Below are positions 28,811 to 37,500 of a stretch of DNA of 64,000 nt, piece by piece. The notes beneath the pieces were generated by a model. That model worked only from the letters and a program-made list of their open reading frames with translations. It was not told where the DNA came from and did no database searches. This DNA comes from Phormidium tenue FACHB-886 (GTDB lineage: Bacteria; Cyanobacteriota; Cyanobacteriia; Elainellales; Elainellaceae). Each line of letters starts with the position of its first letter. Within the stretch, counting starts at the first letter, position 1. The position numbers and the translations under genes are program-made. The stretch covers positions 78,635-142,634 of the forward strand of contig NZ_JACXWX010000013.1 of assembly GCF_014764505.1 (NCBI RefSeq), given 5' to 3'.

Positions 28811-28840
28811 TTTATTCCTCGTCAATATTGGAGGAATAAA
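28811..28840. promoter_or_regulatory. 10-bp inverted repeat in the leader of the peptidoglycan-binding gene
   Basis: TTTATTCCTC (28811-28820), 10-nt spacer, GAGGAATAAA (28831-28840), 55 bp before the ATG at 28896. It could be an operator or a 5'-UTR hairpin. GAGG of the right arm is too far upstream to be the ribosome binding site. Confidence 0.4.
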
Positions 28841-28895
28841 AAATTCATTCACATGACTAGTTCACTTCAACATATTTCATCAACGTATTTCATTT

Positions 28896-29642
28896 ATGTC
28901 TAGCAATCAAACCCTGCCCCAAGCCCAGCCCACCGCTTCTGACCCAGTTTTGAAACAAGGTGATTTTGGCGCTGCTGTTTTTGAACTACAGACCTTGCTT
29001 AACGCCAAGGGCGCTAACCTGGTTACAGACGGCAATTTTGGTCCTGCAACCAGAGCAGCGGTCATCAAATTTCAGCAGCAAAACGGGCTGGTAGCGGATG
29101 GCATTGTGGGTTCCAAAACCTGGGCAGTTCTACGTAAACCAGTCGAACAACCTATCAAACTAGTTGATGTTTGTCTCAGCTACCAACCCGATCGCTTCTC
29201 CCATCAAACCAATGCGATCAATTGGCTGGAAGCTCAACTGACGTTCCGCACCTTCCGCGAGTTTATGCAGCGGTTTGACAAAGCCCAGATCCAGCCTGAT
29301 CCCCTTCTGAAGCAAGGCGATTCTGGACCAGTCGTTCGTCGATTGCAGGGAATGCTGAATGCTACAGGTGCAAACCTGGTTGTAGATAGCCAGTTTGGAC
29401 CAGCAACGCGAGCCGCCGTCATTAAATTTCAGCAACAGCACGGGCTGACGGCTGATGGAACTGTAGGCGATCAGACTTGGGCAAAGCTATTTCAAATTGT
29501 AGAAAAGCGTCCCCTGCGGGTGCTCTTCCACTCCTACCAGGAGCATCAGTTTGACTACACCAAGGCTGCCCTCGAATGGCTGCAAGCGCAAATTTCCCCC
29601 ACAACTCTAGCTGAGTTTGCCAAGCGCTGGCGCAATCAATAG
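28896..29642 (+). CDS. Duplicated peptidoglycan-binding domain protein
   Basis: The 248-residue protein is an internal duplication. Each half has a PG_binding_1 domain (18-80 and 137-199; FGPATRAAVIKFQQ occurs in both) followed by a tail of about 45 residues (84-128 and 204-248). The tails align to each other through a Y/F-x-H/Q region, W-L-x-A-Q and F-x-x-R-(F/W). PG_binding_1 binds peptidoglycan stem peptides, usually to place a catalytic domain on the wall, but no catalytic domain is present. No signal peptide is visible. The tail was not recognised. It ends just before a strong terminator. Confidence 0.85.
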   Translation: MSSNQTLPQAQPTASDPVLKQGDFGAAVFELQTLLNAKGANLVTDGNFGPATRAAVIKFQQQNGLVADGIVGSKTWAVLRKPVEQPIKLVDVCLSYQPDRFSHQTNAINWLEAQLTFRTFREFMQRFDKAQIQPDPLLKQGDSGPVVRRLQGMLNATGANLVVDSQFGPATRAAVIKFQQQHGLTADGTVGDQTWAKLFQIVEKRPLRVLFHSYQEHQFDYTKAALEWLQAQISPTTLAEFAKRWRNQ

Positions 29643-29693
29643 CTCTATCCTGCCGGTTACTGACGCAATCAGTAGTTCTAAACTCCATTCATA

Positions 29694-29737
29694 AAGCGTT
29701 GTTTCCAATTCATAGAGTGGAAACAACGCTTCTCTCT
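29694..29737. terminator. Bidirectional terminator between convergent genes
   Basis: A perfect 14-bp stem, AAGCGTTGTTTCCA (29694-29707) with TGGAAACAACGCTT (29718-29731), followed by CTCTCTTTA on the plus strand. It lies between the stop of the peptidoglycan-binding gene and the stop of the minus-strand exchanger gene. Confidence 0.8.
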
Positions 29738-30811
29738 TTATGCAGGATGAAAATAAAACGCCACTCCTAGTGCTAGATAGGTTGCCAGCAACAGCGCCCC
29801 ATCCAACCAGTTTGAGCGCCCTCCAGAACTAATTAAATTTGCCACAATCACGCTAATTGCAATGGCAATTACCTCAAAAGGATTGAAGTTAAGATCGATC
29901 GGCTGACCAATCGCCTGACCCACCAAAATCAGTACAGGTGCAACAAACAGCGCAACGAGTGAACTATCGCCTGTCACTGTAGAAACTGCCAAATCCATTT
30001 CATTCTTTAAAGCAAGGCGAACCAAAATAATATAGCCAGGAATATCACTAACTAACGGCAGAAGAATTACCCCTGTGAACAGCGGCGTTAACCCTAGTCG
30101 CTGCGTTTCTGGCTCAATCACCCCCACAAACAGGTCTGAAACAAAGGCAATTCCCACTGTAGAAGCTAGTAGCACCGCAACCCACAGCCAAACCGATCTA
30201 CGAGGCTCATTGCCACTGGTTTCTTCGTCAATCAGGCGGGTTTCGTAGAGATAGCTGTGCGTGATGAAGGAGAAGATCAGCGTCAAGCCATACACAAGGA
30301 TCAGCAATACAGAGATAATGATGGAAAGACTGCGAATTGCCTGCTGATCCACAATATTTGAGGTCGCAATTACAGCGGTTGGCAAGGCTAAGGCAATGGT
30401 TGCCAAGGTCATTGAAGAGCCATTTACCCTAGCGACAATCGGCTTGAAAATCTGCTCTTTGTAACGCAGACCCCCTGTAAACATTGCTAGTCCTAGAAGG
30501 AGCAGCAGCGCCCCCAAAATACTTCCAGTAATGCTGGCTTCCACGATATCTACCAAGCCTCGCCGCAGCGCCATTAGCGCAATAATCAGCGCGGTGGCGT
30601 TGCCAAACAAAGCATTAACCAAACCGCCTACGGTTGACCCTGCCACCGCTGCTACTTCTTCGGTGGCAGTGCTGAGCCAGATCGAGAGTGGAATGATCGC
30701 AAGAGCAGAAATAATAAACACGGCTGTGTCACCCCAATCTAGCCAATCTGCTGCAACAGCGAGCGGCACCAAGAGTAGGAGAATTAGTGAGATTAGGGTT
30801 CTGGCTGGCAT
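29738..30811 (-). CDS. CaCA-superfamily cation exchanger (CAX-like) with altered signature motifs
   Basis: An inner-membrane protein of 357 residues with about 11 hydrophobic segments in two halves. The halves resemble CAX-type calcium/proton antiporters: ATEEVAAVAGSTVGGLVNAL then FGNATALIIAL in the first, and LKNEMDLAVS then ALFVAPVLILVG in the second. In known CAX proteins each half has a glutamate in a GNAxE motif. Here position 74 is Ala (GNATALI) and the second motif reads SDIPGY (255-260). The frame extends to 31012, which would overlap the U32 peptidase gene by 100 bp. The ATG at 30811 opens directly into the first helix and was chosen. Calcium transport is therefore uncertain. Confidence 0.82.
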   Translation of the reverse strand: MPARTLISLILLLLVPLAVAADWLDWGDTAVFIISALAIIPLSIWLSTATEEVAAVAGSTVGGLVNALFGNATALIIALMALRRGLVDIVEASITGSILGALLLLLGLAMFTGGLRYKEQIFKPIVARVNGSSMTLATIALALPTAVIATSNIVDQQAIRSLSIIISVLLILVYGLTLIFSFITHSYLYETRLIDEETSGNEPRRSVWLWVAVLLASTVGIAFVSDLFVGVIEPETQRLGLTPLFTGVILLPLVSDIPGYIILVRLALKNEMDLAVSTVTGDSSLVALFVAPVLILVGQAIGQPIDLNFNPFEVIAIAISVIVANLISSGGRSNWLDGALLLATYLALGVAFYFHPA

Positions 30812-30912
30812 GAGGCTTACGATCGAACATTGAAGACAGGTCCTTCTTATTAAACCGCAAGCATCACTCATTCCAGATCTGGCTTTGGGCGGGAAGGGAC
30901 AGCCGTAGGCTG

Positions 30913-33402
30913 CTAGAATGTACCGCGAGTCACCCCTAGCTGGCTGGATAGCTTTAGCTCCCGCCAAAGTTGCGCTCCGCTGATCTCGCCTTGCAGAAGT
31001 TGTTGATAGCACTGAATCGACCGCGCTACCTGCTGCGGCGATTCATTCACAAATTCTAGACGAAAGGATTGTACTCCTACTTTGATAAGGGATTGGACAT
31101 ACTCTGCTCCCGTTTGAGCTACGCCATTAAACACCGTATTGCGACAGCCTGCATCGGCTTGCAGCAAGTGTTCTGTTCCGGTGCGATCGCGCAATTTAAC
31201 CTGATGGCTTTCACAGGGGCGACCACAATCGGTGTAGTCTTTGCCTTCCGAAAGAAACGCACAGAATACACAATGCTCCATGTGAAACATCGGCATGTGC
31301 TGGTGAATCGTTACCTCAAACCAGTCGGTTGGGCACTGCCGGATTAGATCCTCAAGCTGCTGAATATTCAGATCATAGGAAGCCGTCAGTCGCTCAAGCT
31401 GAAATTGTTTGAAGTAAGCAGCGGCGATCGGATTCGCTACATTCAGTGAGAAATCGCCAATACAGCGCTGACCTTGAAAGAACGCAAGCTGATCATAATT
31501 ACGAATTAAATAGCCGTCTGCCTCAGCCGATCGTACCTGCTGCAAAATCCAATTTTCTGCAGGCTTGGTGATGCGCGGCGGTGCAACCCAGATTGTAGGG
31601 ACTGTGGAGCTAGACTGCCATTGCCGCACAAGCTGAACGGCTTCTCGGTAGGCGCGCGGGTCTTCAAACTCGCAGTACAGCGTGGTGATCCCAGACTGGA
31701 GAGCAGCTTGAAGTTGGGGCAGGCTGCGAGTAAGGACGGCGAGGGTGGAGTGGCTATCAGCAGAGGAACTGGGGAGCACAGGCAGGAGATCGGTAAAGCT
31801 ATGAGTAGAATTAAGCTGCCAGCGTTTGGGCTGTGATCGTAGTTCCTCAAGCTGAGCGACGATCCCGCGGCGCATTCGGTTCAATTCGCTGATAGGCAAA
31901 ATCACAGCATCCTGCAGGTGATTAGTAAACTCACCGAGCTGGAAAGGCGTGTTGCCAAGCCGACCAAACTGGTCCTGTAGCCGATCGCCCGTTAAGGGCT
32001 GGCTGTGCGCTTGAGTCAGCGGCATGGCAGACTCAACTTGCACCACATGCCCCTGTGGATCGCGAGCGATCGCTACAAGCGGTTGATTAGTTGCACCGTG
32101 AATTTCTAAAGCGATCGGACGCTGAAACTGTGGAGTTTCACTGCTAAAAGTTTGGCGAAGCTGGCGATCGAGTTCTGGATCGCTGGTTTTCCAAATTTTG
32201 TCTCCAATTTGGATTCGCTTTAAATCAATGTCTCGTCGCCCAAACGATAGCAGTGCTTCTTTTTTGCGGTATTCGATCGCATAAATTCGCCCTCCTTCTT
32301 CAGGTGCTTCAGGATGTCCGCTGTCGAACACCACACCATCTCCGGCTTTTGCTGAAGCCTCCAGCCTGACCGCAATCTGCTGATTGTGAACACCAATCAC
32401 ATCACCCAGATAAACCCCCCGCTTCTTACCAAAGCGCGCGTGAACTAGTTCTTGATTATGGATACCACGAAACCAGCCTGTGTAAAGCCCTCGCGAAAAC
32501 GCCATCTCCAGGCTGTAGCGGGATTCTTGAGCTGCTTCCATGCCCTGTGCGGCAACTTGATCGATCGCCGACCGATAAACGCGTGTCACATTTGCCACAT
32601 ACTCAGCCGACTTCAAGCGCCCTTCGATCTTGAGACAGGTCACGCCCGTTTGCATCAGCTCTGGCAGAACGTCTAACCCAGCTAGATCTTGGGGGCTAAG
32701 CAAATATTTACGCTGGTTTAAATCTACAGCTTTCCCGTCTGCAATCAGCTCATAGGGCATGCGGCAGGCTTGAGCGCACTCACCCCGGTTGGCAGAGCGT
32801 CCGCCCAGCGATTCGCTCGTCAAACACTGCCCAGAGTAGGCAACGCACAGCGCCCCATGCACAAAGACCTCTAGCGGCATTGCCACCTGCCGATCGGCTA
32901 ACTGCTGCTGGATCTTGTTGATTTCCTTCAGCGAGCATTCCCGCGCCAGCACCACGAGCTGACAGCCCAAAGATTGAGCAAACTCAACGCCCGCTGCGCT
33001 CGTCACCGTCATTTGAGTCGAGGCGTGAATCGGGAAGTCGGGCGATAGATGCCGAATGAGCCGACAGATGCCTACATCCTGCACAATTACCGCATCTACA
33101 CCTGCACTGATGATGCTGCGGAGATACTGCTCCGCAGCAGCTAGTTCCTGCGGGAAAATTAGCGTGTTCAGCGTGACGTAGCCTTTAACGCCGCGCCGAT
33201 GCAGAAATTCCATTAGCTTTGGCAGATCGGCTTCGGTGAAGTTGTGCGCTCTCATCCGCGCATTGAATCGCTCCAGCCCAAAGTAAATGGCATCTGCACC
33301 ATTTTCGATCGCCGCCTTGGCACAGTCCCAATCTCCGGCAGGTGCCAGCAGTTCTGGAATGTGAACAGTAGACGGCGATTCAATTGGCAAGTGGGTAGTC
33401 AT
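30913..33402 (-). CDS. U32-family peptidase-like protein (RlhA/YhbU-type)
   Basis: The 829-residue protein opens with the U32 domain: PELLAPAGDWDCAKAAIENG, AIYFGLERFNARMRAHNFT, and a later cysteine-rich segment GGRSANRGECAQACRMPY. Cysteines in EHCVFCAFLSEG and DCGRPCESH occur in the C-terminal part. The family includes RlhA, which hydroxylates a cytidine in 23S rRNA in E. coli, and others annotated as collagenase-like peptidases. The cysteines could hold an iron-sulfur cluster. The long C-terminal extension after about residue 450 is typical of cyanobacterial members. The RNA or protein substrate cannot be told here. Confidence 0.88.
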   Translation of the reverse strand: MTTHLPIESPSTVHIPELLAPAGDWDCAKAAIENGADAIYFGLERFNARMRAHNFTEADLPKLMEFLHRRGVKGYVTLNTLIFPQELAAAEQYLRSIISAGVDAVIVQDVGICRLIRHLSPDFPIHASTQMTVTSAAGVEFAQSLGCQLVVLARECSLKEINKIQQQLADRQVAMPLEVFVHGALCVAYSGQCLTSESLGGRSANRGECAQACRMPYELIADGKAVDLNQRKYLLSPQDLAGLDVLPELMQTGVTCLKIEGRLKSAEYVANVTRVYRSAIDQVAAQGMEAAQESRYSLEMAFSRGLYTGWFRGIHNQELVHARFGKKRGVYLGDVIGVHNQQIAVRLEASAKAGDGVVFDSGHPEAPEEGGRIYAIEYRKKEALLSFGRRDIDLKRIQIGDKIWKTSDPELDRQLRQTFSSETPQFQRPIALEIHGATNQPLVAIARDPQGHVVQVESAMPLTQAHSQPLTGDRLQDQFGRLGNTPFQLGEFTNHLQDAVILPISELNRMRRGIVAQLEELRSQPKRWQLNSTHSFTDLLPVLPSSSADSHSTLAVLTRSLPQLQAALQSGITTLYCEFEDPRAYREAVQLVRQWQSSSTVPTIWVAPPRITKPAENWILQQVRSAEADGYLIRNYDQLAFFQGQRCIGDFSLNVANPIAAAYFKQFQLERLTASYDLNIQQLEDLIRQCPTDWFEVTIHQHMPMFHMEHCVFCAFLSEGKDYTDCGRPCESHQVKLRDRTGTEHLLQADAGCRNTVFNGVAQTGAEYVQSLIKVGVQSFRLEFVNESPQQVARSIQCYQQLLQGEISGAQLWRELKLSSQLGVTRGTF

Positions 33403-33504
33403 GGAGGCGATCGCGGTTCAATCAAGACTGCATCTTCGATCTTGCCGCAGTTCCGAAAAACCTGCTACGGCTTCTCGAAATCCCCTGTAGAAGTTTGTAC
33501 TTCT

Positions 33505-35211
33505 CTAGCGCAGACGATTTTGTTCAATGAACTCCATCAGCGCATCATATTTGGGAGAACTCTCCTGATTAACATATTCCAGTGCCCCCCAGCTCCCCCA
33601 CTTACTAGGCTCAGAGATGTCAGAGAAGTGCATGAATAGCGTTCCACCGCTTTTCTGCCAGTCGTTTAAGAGCTGTGTGTAAATCTCCCGCATCTTCGGA
33701 TGGCGGTTGACCTCAATGAAAAGATTTGTCAGCTTTTCGTTATTCTCAACGCCTTGCCAACCGACCACATGCTGACCGCCTTCATACGCCACGAGCCGCA
33801 GCCCTTTGTCTTTGGCGACTTTGGCATGATAGGTAAACGCATCTGAGACAACTTTCATATCTTTGCTCAGCCACTCAAAAGCTTTGCTACTGCCGCCGTC
33901 TGCTTGAGACAGCCAGGATTCAATCGTTTTTTGGTGTTCGGGCGCGCCCAAGTTACCGCTGACATAGCCCGTGATCGCATAGGCGTCCGCCTGTTCGTGG
34001 CAGGGCTTATTGCCTTCTGCGACCCAGTAAGGGCAGTTGAGTACCATCTCCTCTAAGCCTTGCCATGCCGTTTGGGTACCAAACACTGCCACAACCCGGT
34101 CGCGATCAGCTCCAAATTCCCGCTTCCAAATATCTGAAATCTGTGCCGAGCGCATGCCATACCACTGCATGTATGAATCGCCTTTGTCCTCTCCCCAGCG
34201 GGCTTTGCCTTGCGCTAGGGCATATTGCGACTGCGGAAATGACCAGTTCCAGACTTCGTTTGATAGCTCCACATACGCGTTGAGACCCGGATCAAGCTGC
34301 TGTTTCACAAGACGGGCAAAGTTCCGCACATAGTCATCTGTAGCCGCGTGTGGCATGTTAAACCAGGGGTTTGCGCCCAAGCGGTTAGCGAGCTGCACCA
34401 TGATTTCAACCGGAACTCCTTTGCCCAGCGCATAGGAACGATCGTCCACTTTGGGACGGTTTGCCCAATCGCGCTGCTTAGTCTCGTTGGTGTTCATCCA
34501 GTCCATAAAGCGGATAGCGCTAAATTTCTTGGTGCGCTCCAGGAAGACTGGATTGAAGATTTGCTGCTCGTAGGTAGCTTCATAGGCGATCGGCACTACG
34601 CGAATATTGCGAATATAGTTGCCGGTCTTTTTAGGGTCAGTCGCGGTAATGATCAGGTGAATTCCTTCGCCATCGCGCGAGAAATCAACGTTAAGCACAT
34701 CGCGTCCTGGGCGGGAGGCGGCTTCATCTTTGACCGCATCATAGACATACTCGATCGTGCCTTCCCCGTCATACAGCACGACATATTGACCAGATTCAAA
34801 TTTACCGTTACCGCCAAATAAAATCGTGCGGACACGGGTAAATTCCGGCGAATCTTCAGGGGCAGGCAACGACTTCACCCAGCCATGTTCGTCTAAGTCA
34901 AGCTGGTCAAATTCATCCGTTGCCCAGCCGCCTGTGCAGCCCGGCTCGCCTCCTTCGCACTGAGTCAGCCACTCGCGAGACAGCTTAAAAGCATCTAGAA
35001 ACGGGACTTCGGTTGACCAATCATTAATGCCATTTAGGTTTGTGCCAAGTGCTAAGGTGGCTCCAGCGCCTGAAGCTGCCGTAGCCGTAGCCGTCGTTGC
35101 AACCTGCGCACAAGACAGCGAGAAAAATACCGTGAGGCTAAATATTGCTAAATAGGCGATCGCTCTTAGAGAAGGCGATCGGCGCTTGAGCAAGGGAAGC
35201 TTGCTGATCAT
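33505..35211 (-). CDS. Putative clan GH-A glycoside hydrolase lipoprotein
   Basis: A 568-residue exported protein. A hydrophobic signal segment ends in the lipobox FSLSC, predicting a lipid-anchored mature protein. The catalytic part looks like a clan GH-A barrel: ELSNEVWNWSF has the Asn-Glu acid/base pair, and LVAYEGGQHVVGW has a candidate nucleophile Glu. Similar proteins are often annotated only as cellulose-binding. The frame extends to 35346, which would overlap rfbB; the ATG at 35211 avoids this and puts the signal peptide at the N-terminus. It follows rfbB by 53 bp, suggesting it acts on a rhamnose-containing or other cell-surface glycan. Confidence 0.75.
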   Translation of the reverse strand: MISKLPLLKRRSPSLRAIAYLAIFSLTVFFSLSCAQVATTATATAASGAGATLALGTNLNGINDWSTEVPFLDAFKLSREWLTQCEGGEPGCTGGWATDEFDQLDLDEHGWVKSLPAPEDSPEFTRVRTILFGGNGKFESGQYVVLYDGEGTIEYVYDAVKDEAASRPGRDVLNVDFSRDGEGIHLIITATDPKKTGNYIRNIRVVPIAYEATYEQQIFNPVFLERTKKFSAIRFMDWMNTNETKQRDWANRPKVDDRSYALGKGVPVEIMVQLANRLGANPWFNMPHAATDDYVRNFARLVKQQLDPGLNAYVELSNEVWNWSFPQSQYALAQGKARWGEDKGDSYMQWYGMRSAQISDIWKREFGADRDRVVAVFGTQTAWQGLEEMVLNCPYWVAEGNKPCHEQADAYAITGYVSGNLGAPEHQKTIESWLSQADGGSSKAFEWLSKDMKVVSDAFTYHAKVAKDKGLRLVAYEGGQHVVGWQGVENNEKLTNLFIEVNRHPKMREIYTQLLNDWQKSGGTLFMHFSDISEPSKWGSWGALEYVNQESSPKYDALMEFIEQNRLR

Positions 35212-35264
35212 AGGGCATGGTTGGAGAACGGTGGACAGGTCAACGGCAGGTTGAACGACAGGTT

Positions 35265-36350
35265 CTAAGCGTAGACCTTGCGGTAATAGTCTTGATAGTC
35301 TTTTGACAGTAGCGGTTGCCACCAGTCTGGGTGAGAGAGATACCATTCGACTGTGCGGCGCAGTCCTTCCTGTACTGTGACGGAAGGAACCCAGCCCAGC
35401 TCAGTCCGAATTTTGGTGGCATCGATCGCATAGCGGCGATCATGTCCTGGGCGATCTTTGACAAAGGTGATCAGGTTGCGTGCCGGACGTACCGGCAAAG
35501 ACGGCGCGAGTTCATCCATCAGGTCACACAGCATGTGAACCAGATCGATATTTTTAACTTCGTTGTTCCCACCAATGTTGTAGGTTTCGCCTGCTGTACC
35601 TCGATGGATCACAGCATCAATAGCGCTACAGTGATCTTCTACATACAGCCAGTCGCGCACGTTCTGCCCATCACCATACACAGGCAGCGGTTTACCCATC
35701 AGGATGTTGATGCACATCAGCGGGATTAGCTTTTCTGGGAAGTGATAAGCGCCGTAGTTGTTAGAGCAGTTGGTAATCAGGGTAGGCAGCCCGTAGGTAT
35801 GGTGATATGCCCGCACCAAGTGATCGCTCCCTGCCTTGGAGGCTGAGTAGGGGCTGTTGGGCGCATAGGGCGTAGTTTCGCTAAACCCCGGGTCGGTCGG
35901 CTCTAGACTGCCGTATACTTCGTCTGTAGAGACGTGATGGAAGCGGTAGGTTTGCGGCTGTCCGGCTGTGTTCCAGTGTTGCCGAAAGGCTTCCAAAAGA
36001 GTGAATGTGCCAACGACATTGGTTTGCACGAACGCACCAGGTCCCAAAATCGATCGATCGACGTGCGACTCGGCAGCAAAGTGAACGATCGTATCGATAT
36101 CCTCAGTCTGCAGCAGTTCGTCAACCAGGAGACGATCGCAGATATCTCCTTCCACAAAGCGCAGGTTTGCCTGTCCTTCCAAACTAGTCAGGTTGTTGCG
36201 GTTTCCAGCGTAGGTAAGCGCATCTAGGACGATGACTCGATCGCCAGGATATTGCCTGCACCAGTGATGCACAAAATTAGAACCAATGAACCCTGCCCCT
36301 CCTGTGATAATCACACGGCGTGGCGGTCTGGATACAAGCTGCTCTGGCAT
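35265..36350 (-). CDS. rfbB: dTDP-glucose 4,6-dehydratase
   Basis: Second step of dTDP-rhamnose synthesis, converting dTDP-glucose to dTDP-4-keto-6-deoxyglucose. This short-chain dehydrogenase has the NAD motif GGAGFIGSNF near the start, STDEVYGS with the active-site residues, and YSASKAGSDH with the catalytic Tyr-Lys. The ATG at 36350 gives 361 residues, the usual length. A GTG at 36395 would add 15 residues and has only GAGG almost touching it, so it is less likely but possible. It lies 76 bp after rfbA. Confidence 0.93.
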   Translation of the reverse strand: MPEQLVSRPPRRVIITGGAGFIGSNFVHHWCRQYPGDRVIVLDALTYAGNRNNLTSLEGQANLRFVEGDICDRLLVDELLQTEDIDTIVHFAAESHVDRSILGPGAFVQTNVVGTFTLLEAFRQHWNTAGQPQTYRFHHVSTDEVYGSLEPTDPGFSETTPYAPNSPYSASKAGSDHLVRAYHHTYGLPTLITNCSNNYGAYHFPEKLIPLMCINILMGKPLPVYGDGQNVRDWLYVEDHCSAIDAVIHRGTAGETYNIGGNNEVKNIDLVHMLCDLMDELAPSLPVRPARNLITFVKDRPGHDRRYAIDATKIRTELGWVPSVTVQEGLRRTVEWYLSHPDWWQPLLSKDYQDYYRKVYA

Positions 36351-36426
36351 AGTAGTTACGTTTTGAATATGTTGATTTGCGATCGGCGGGGACACGCCTC
36401 ACCGAACTGAACTGCGGACTGAATTA

Positions 36427-37500
36427 CTAAATGACTTCAATTTGGCAGTCATCGCCAATCATGAACCGTAGTGCTTTGGGACGGCGGGGAGCTTCGGTCA
36501 GATAAGCACGTTGACCAATCACGCTATCCACAATGCGCTTATGAACACCCTCCACTCTGGCACCTTGCAGGATGACGCTATGTTCTAAATCCGCTTCAAT
36601 TAGGCGCACATCATCCGCGATGCTGCTGTAAGGACCAATGAAGCAGTTTTCAAGATGGCAGTTTTTGCCGATCGTCACAGGACCACGAATCGTGCAGTTC
36701 GTTACCGTAGAGCCTTCACCAATTTGGACACGTCCAATAATCCGGCTTTGCTCATCCACGTTGCCCTGCATCGAGCAGATAAGGCATTCATCCAAAATGA
36801 CTCGGTTGGCTTCCAGTAAATCGTCTTTTTTACCAGTATCCAGCCACCAGCCGCGAATCTGGCGGGCTTCTACGGCTTTTTCCCAGTCGATTAGCTGCTG
36901 GATCGCATCGGTGATTTCCAGTTCGCCTCTAGCAGACGGTTGGATTGCGGCGATCGCCTCATGGATCACAGGCGAGAACACATAAATGCCAACCAGCGCC
37001 AAGTTAGAAGGCGGGTCTTTGGGCTTCTCAATTAGCTGCAGCAGCCGTCCGTTCTCATCAACCTTTGCAACCCCAAAAGCGCTGGGATTAGGCACAGGAC
37101 ACAAGAGCGTCAGTGCTTCCAGGCTGTGTGTCTGAAACTGCTCCAGAAATAGCGCCAGCTCGCTTTGCACTAGGTTATCGCCCAGATACATAACAAACGG
37201 CGAATCTCCTAAAAACGGCTGGGCGATCTTGACGGCATGTGCCAATCCGGCGGGCTGGTCTTGCAAAATATAGGTAATATTTGCCCCAAACTGGCCGCCA
37301 TCGCCTGTTTTGGCTTTCACTTCTTCACCTGTTTCCGGGCTGATGATGATGCCGATCTCGGTGATGCCCGCCTCAACGATCGACTCGATGCCATACCAGA
37401 GAATGGGTTTGTTGGCGACTGGAACGAGCTGTTTAGCTCCGGTGTAGGTCAGCGGACGGAGACGGGTGCCTTTGCCGCCGGAAAGAATAATAGCTTTCAT
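36427..37500 (-). CDS. rfbA: Glucose-1-phosphate thymidylyltransferase, long form
   Basis: Makes dTDP-glucose from glucose-1-phosphate and dTTP. The nucleotidyltransferase motif is LSGGKGTRLRPLT (7-19), and the family's DTGKKDDLLEANRVIL follows. At 357 residues it is about 65 longer than the E. coli type; the extra C-terminal part (SRIIGRVQIGEGSTVTNCTI) is a left-handed beta-helix, as in the long RmlA group. Its ATG overlaps the rfbD stop by 4 bp. Confidence 0.92.
   Translation of the reverse strand: MKAIILSGGKGTRLRPLTYTGAKQLVPVANKPILWYGIESIVEAGITEIGIIISPETGEEVKAKTGDGGQFGANITYILQDQPAGLAHAVKIAQPFLGDSPFVMYLGDNLVQSELALFLEQFQTHSLEALTLLCPVPNPSAFGVAKVDENGRLLQLIEKPKDPPSNLALVGIYVFSPVIHEAIAAIQPSARGELEITDAIQQLIDWEKAVEARQIRGWWLDTGKKDDLLEANRVILDECLICSMQGNVDEQSRIIGRVQIGEGSTVTNCTIRGPVTIGKNCHLENCFIGPYSSIADDVRLIEADLEHSVILQGARVEGVHKRIVDSVIGQRAYLTEAPRRPKALRFMIGDDCQIEVI

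Larger units (their letters stand above)
28281..28895. other. Gene-free divergent region with two hairpins
   Basis: This 615-bp gap separates divergent genes. It holds a large AT-armed hairpin at 28446-28488 and a 10-bp inverted repeat at 28811-28840 (both listed), plus a small GATCGGGT/ACCCGATT dyad near 28536-28552. A plus-strand transcript starting before 28446 and ending there would be an orphan RNA, but no promoter was identified. Confidence 0.45.
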
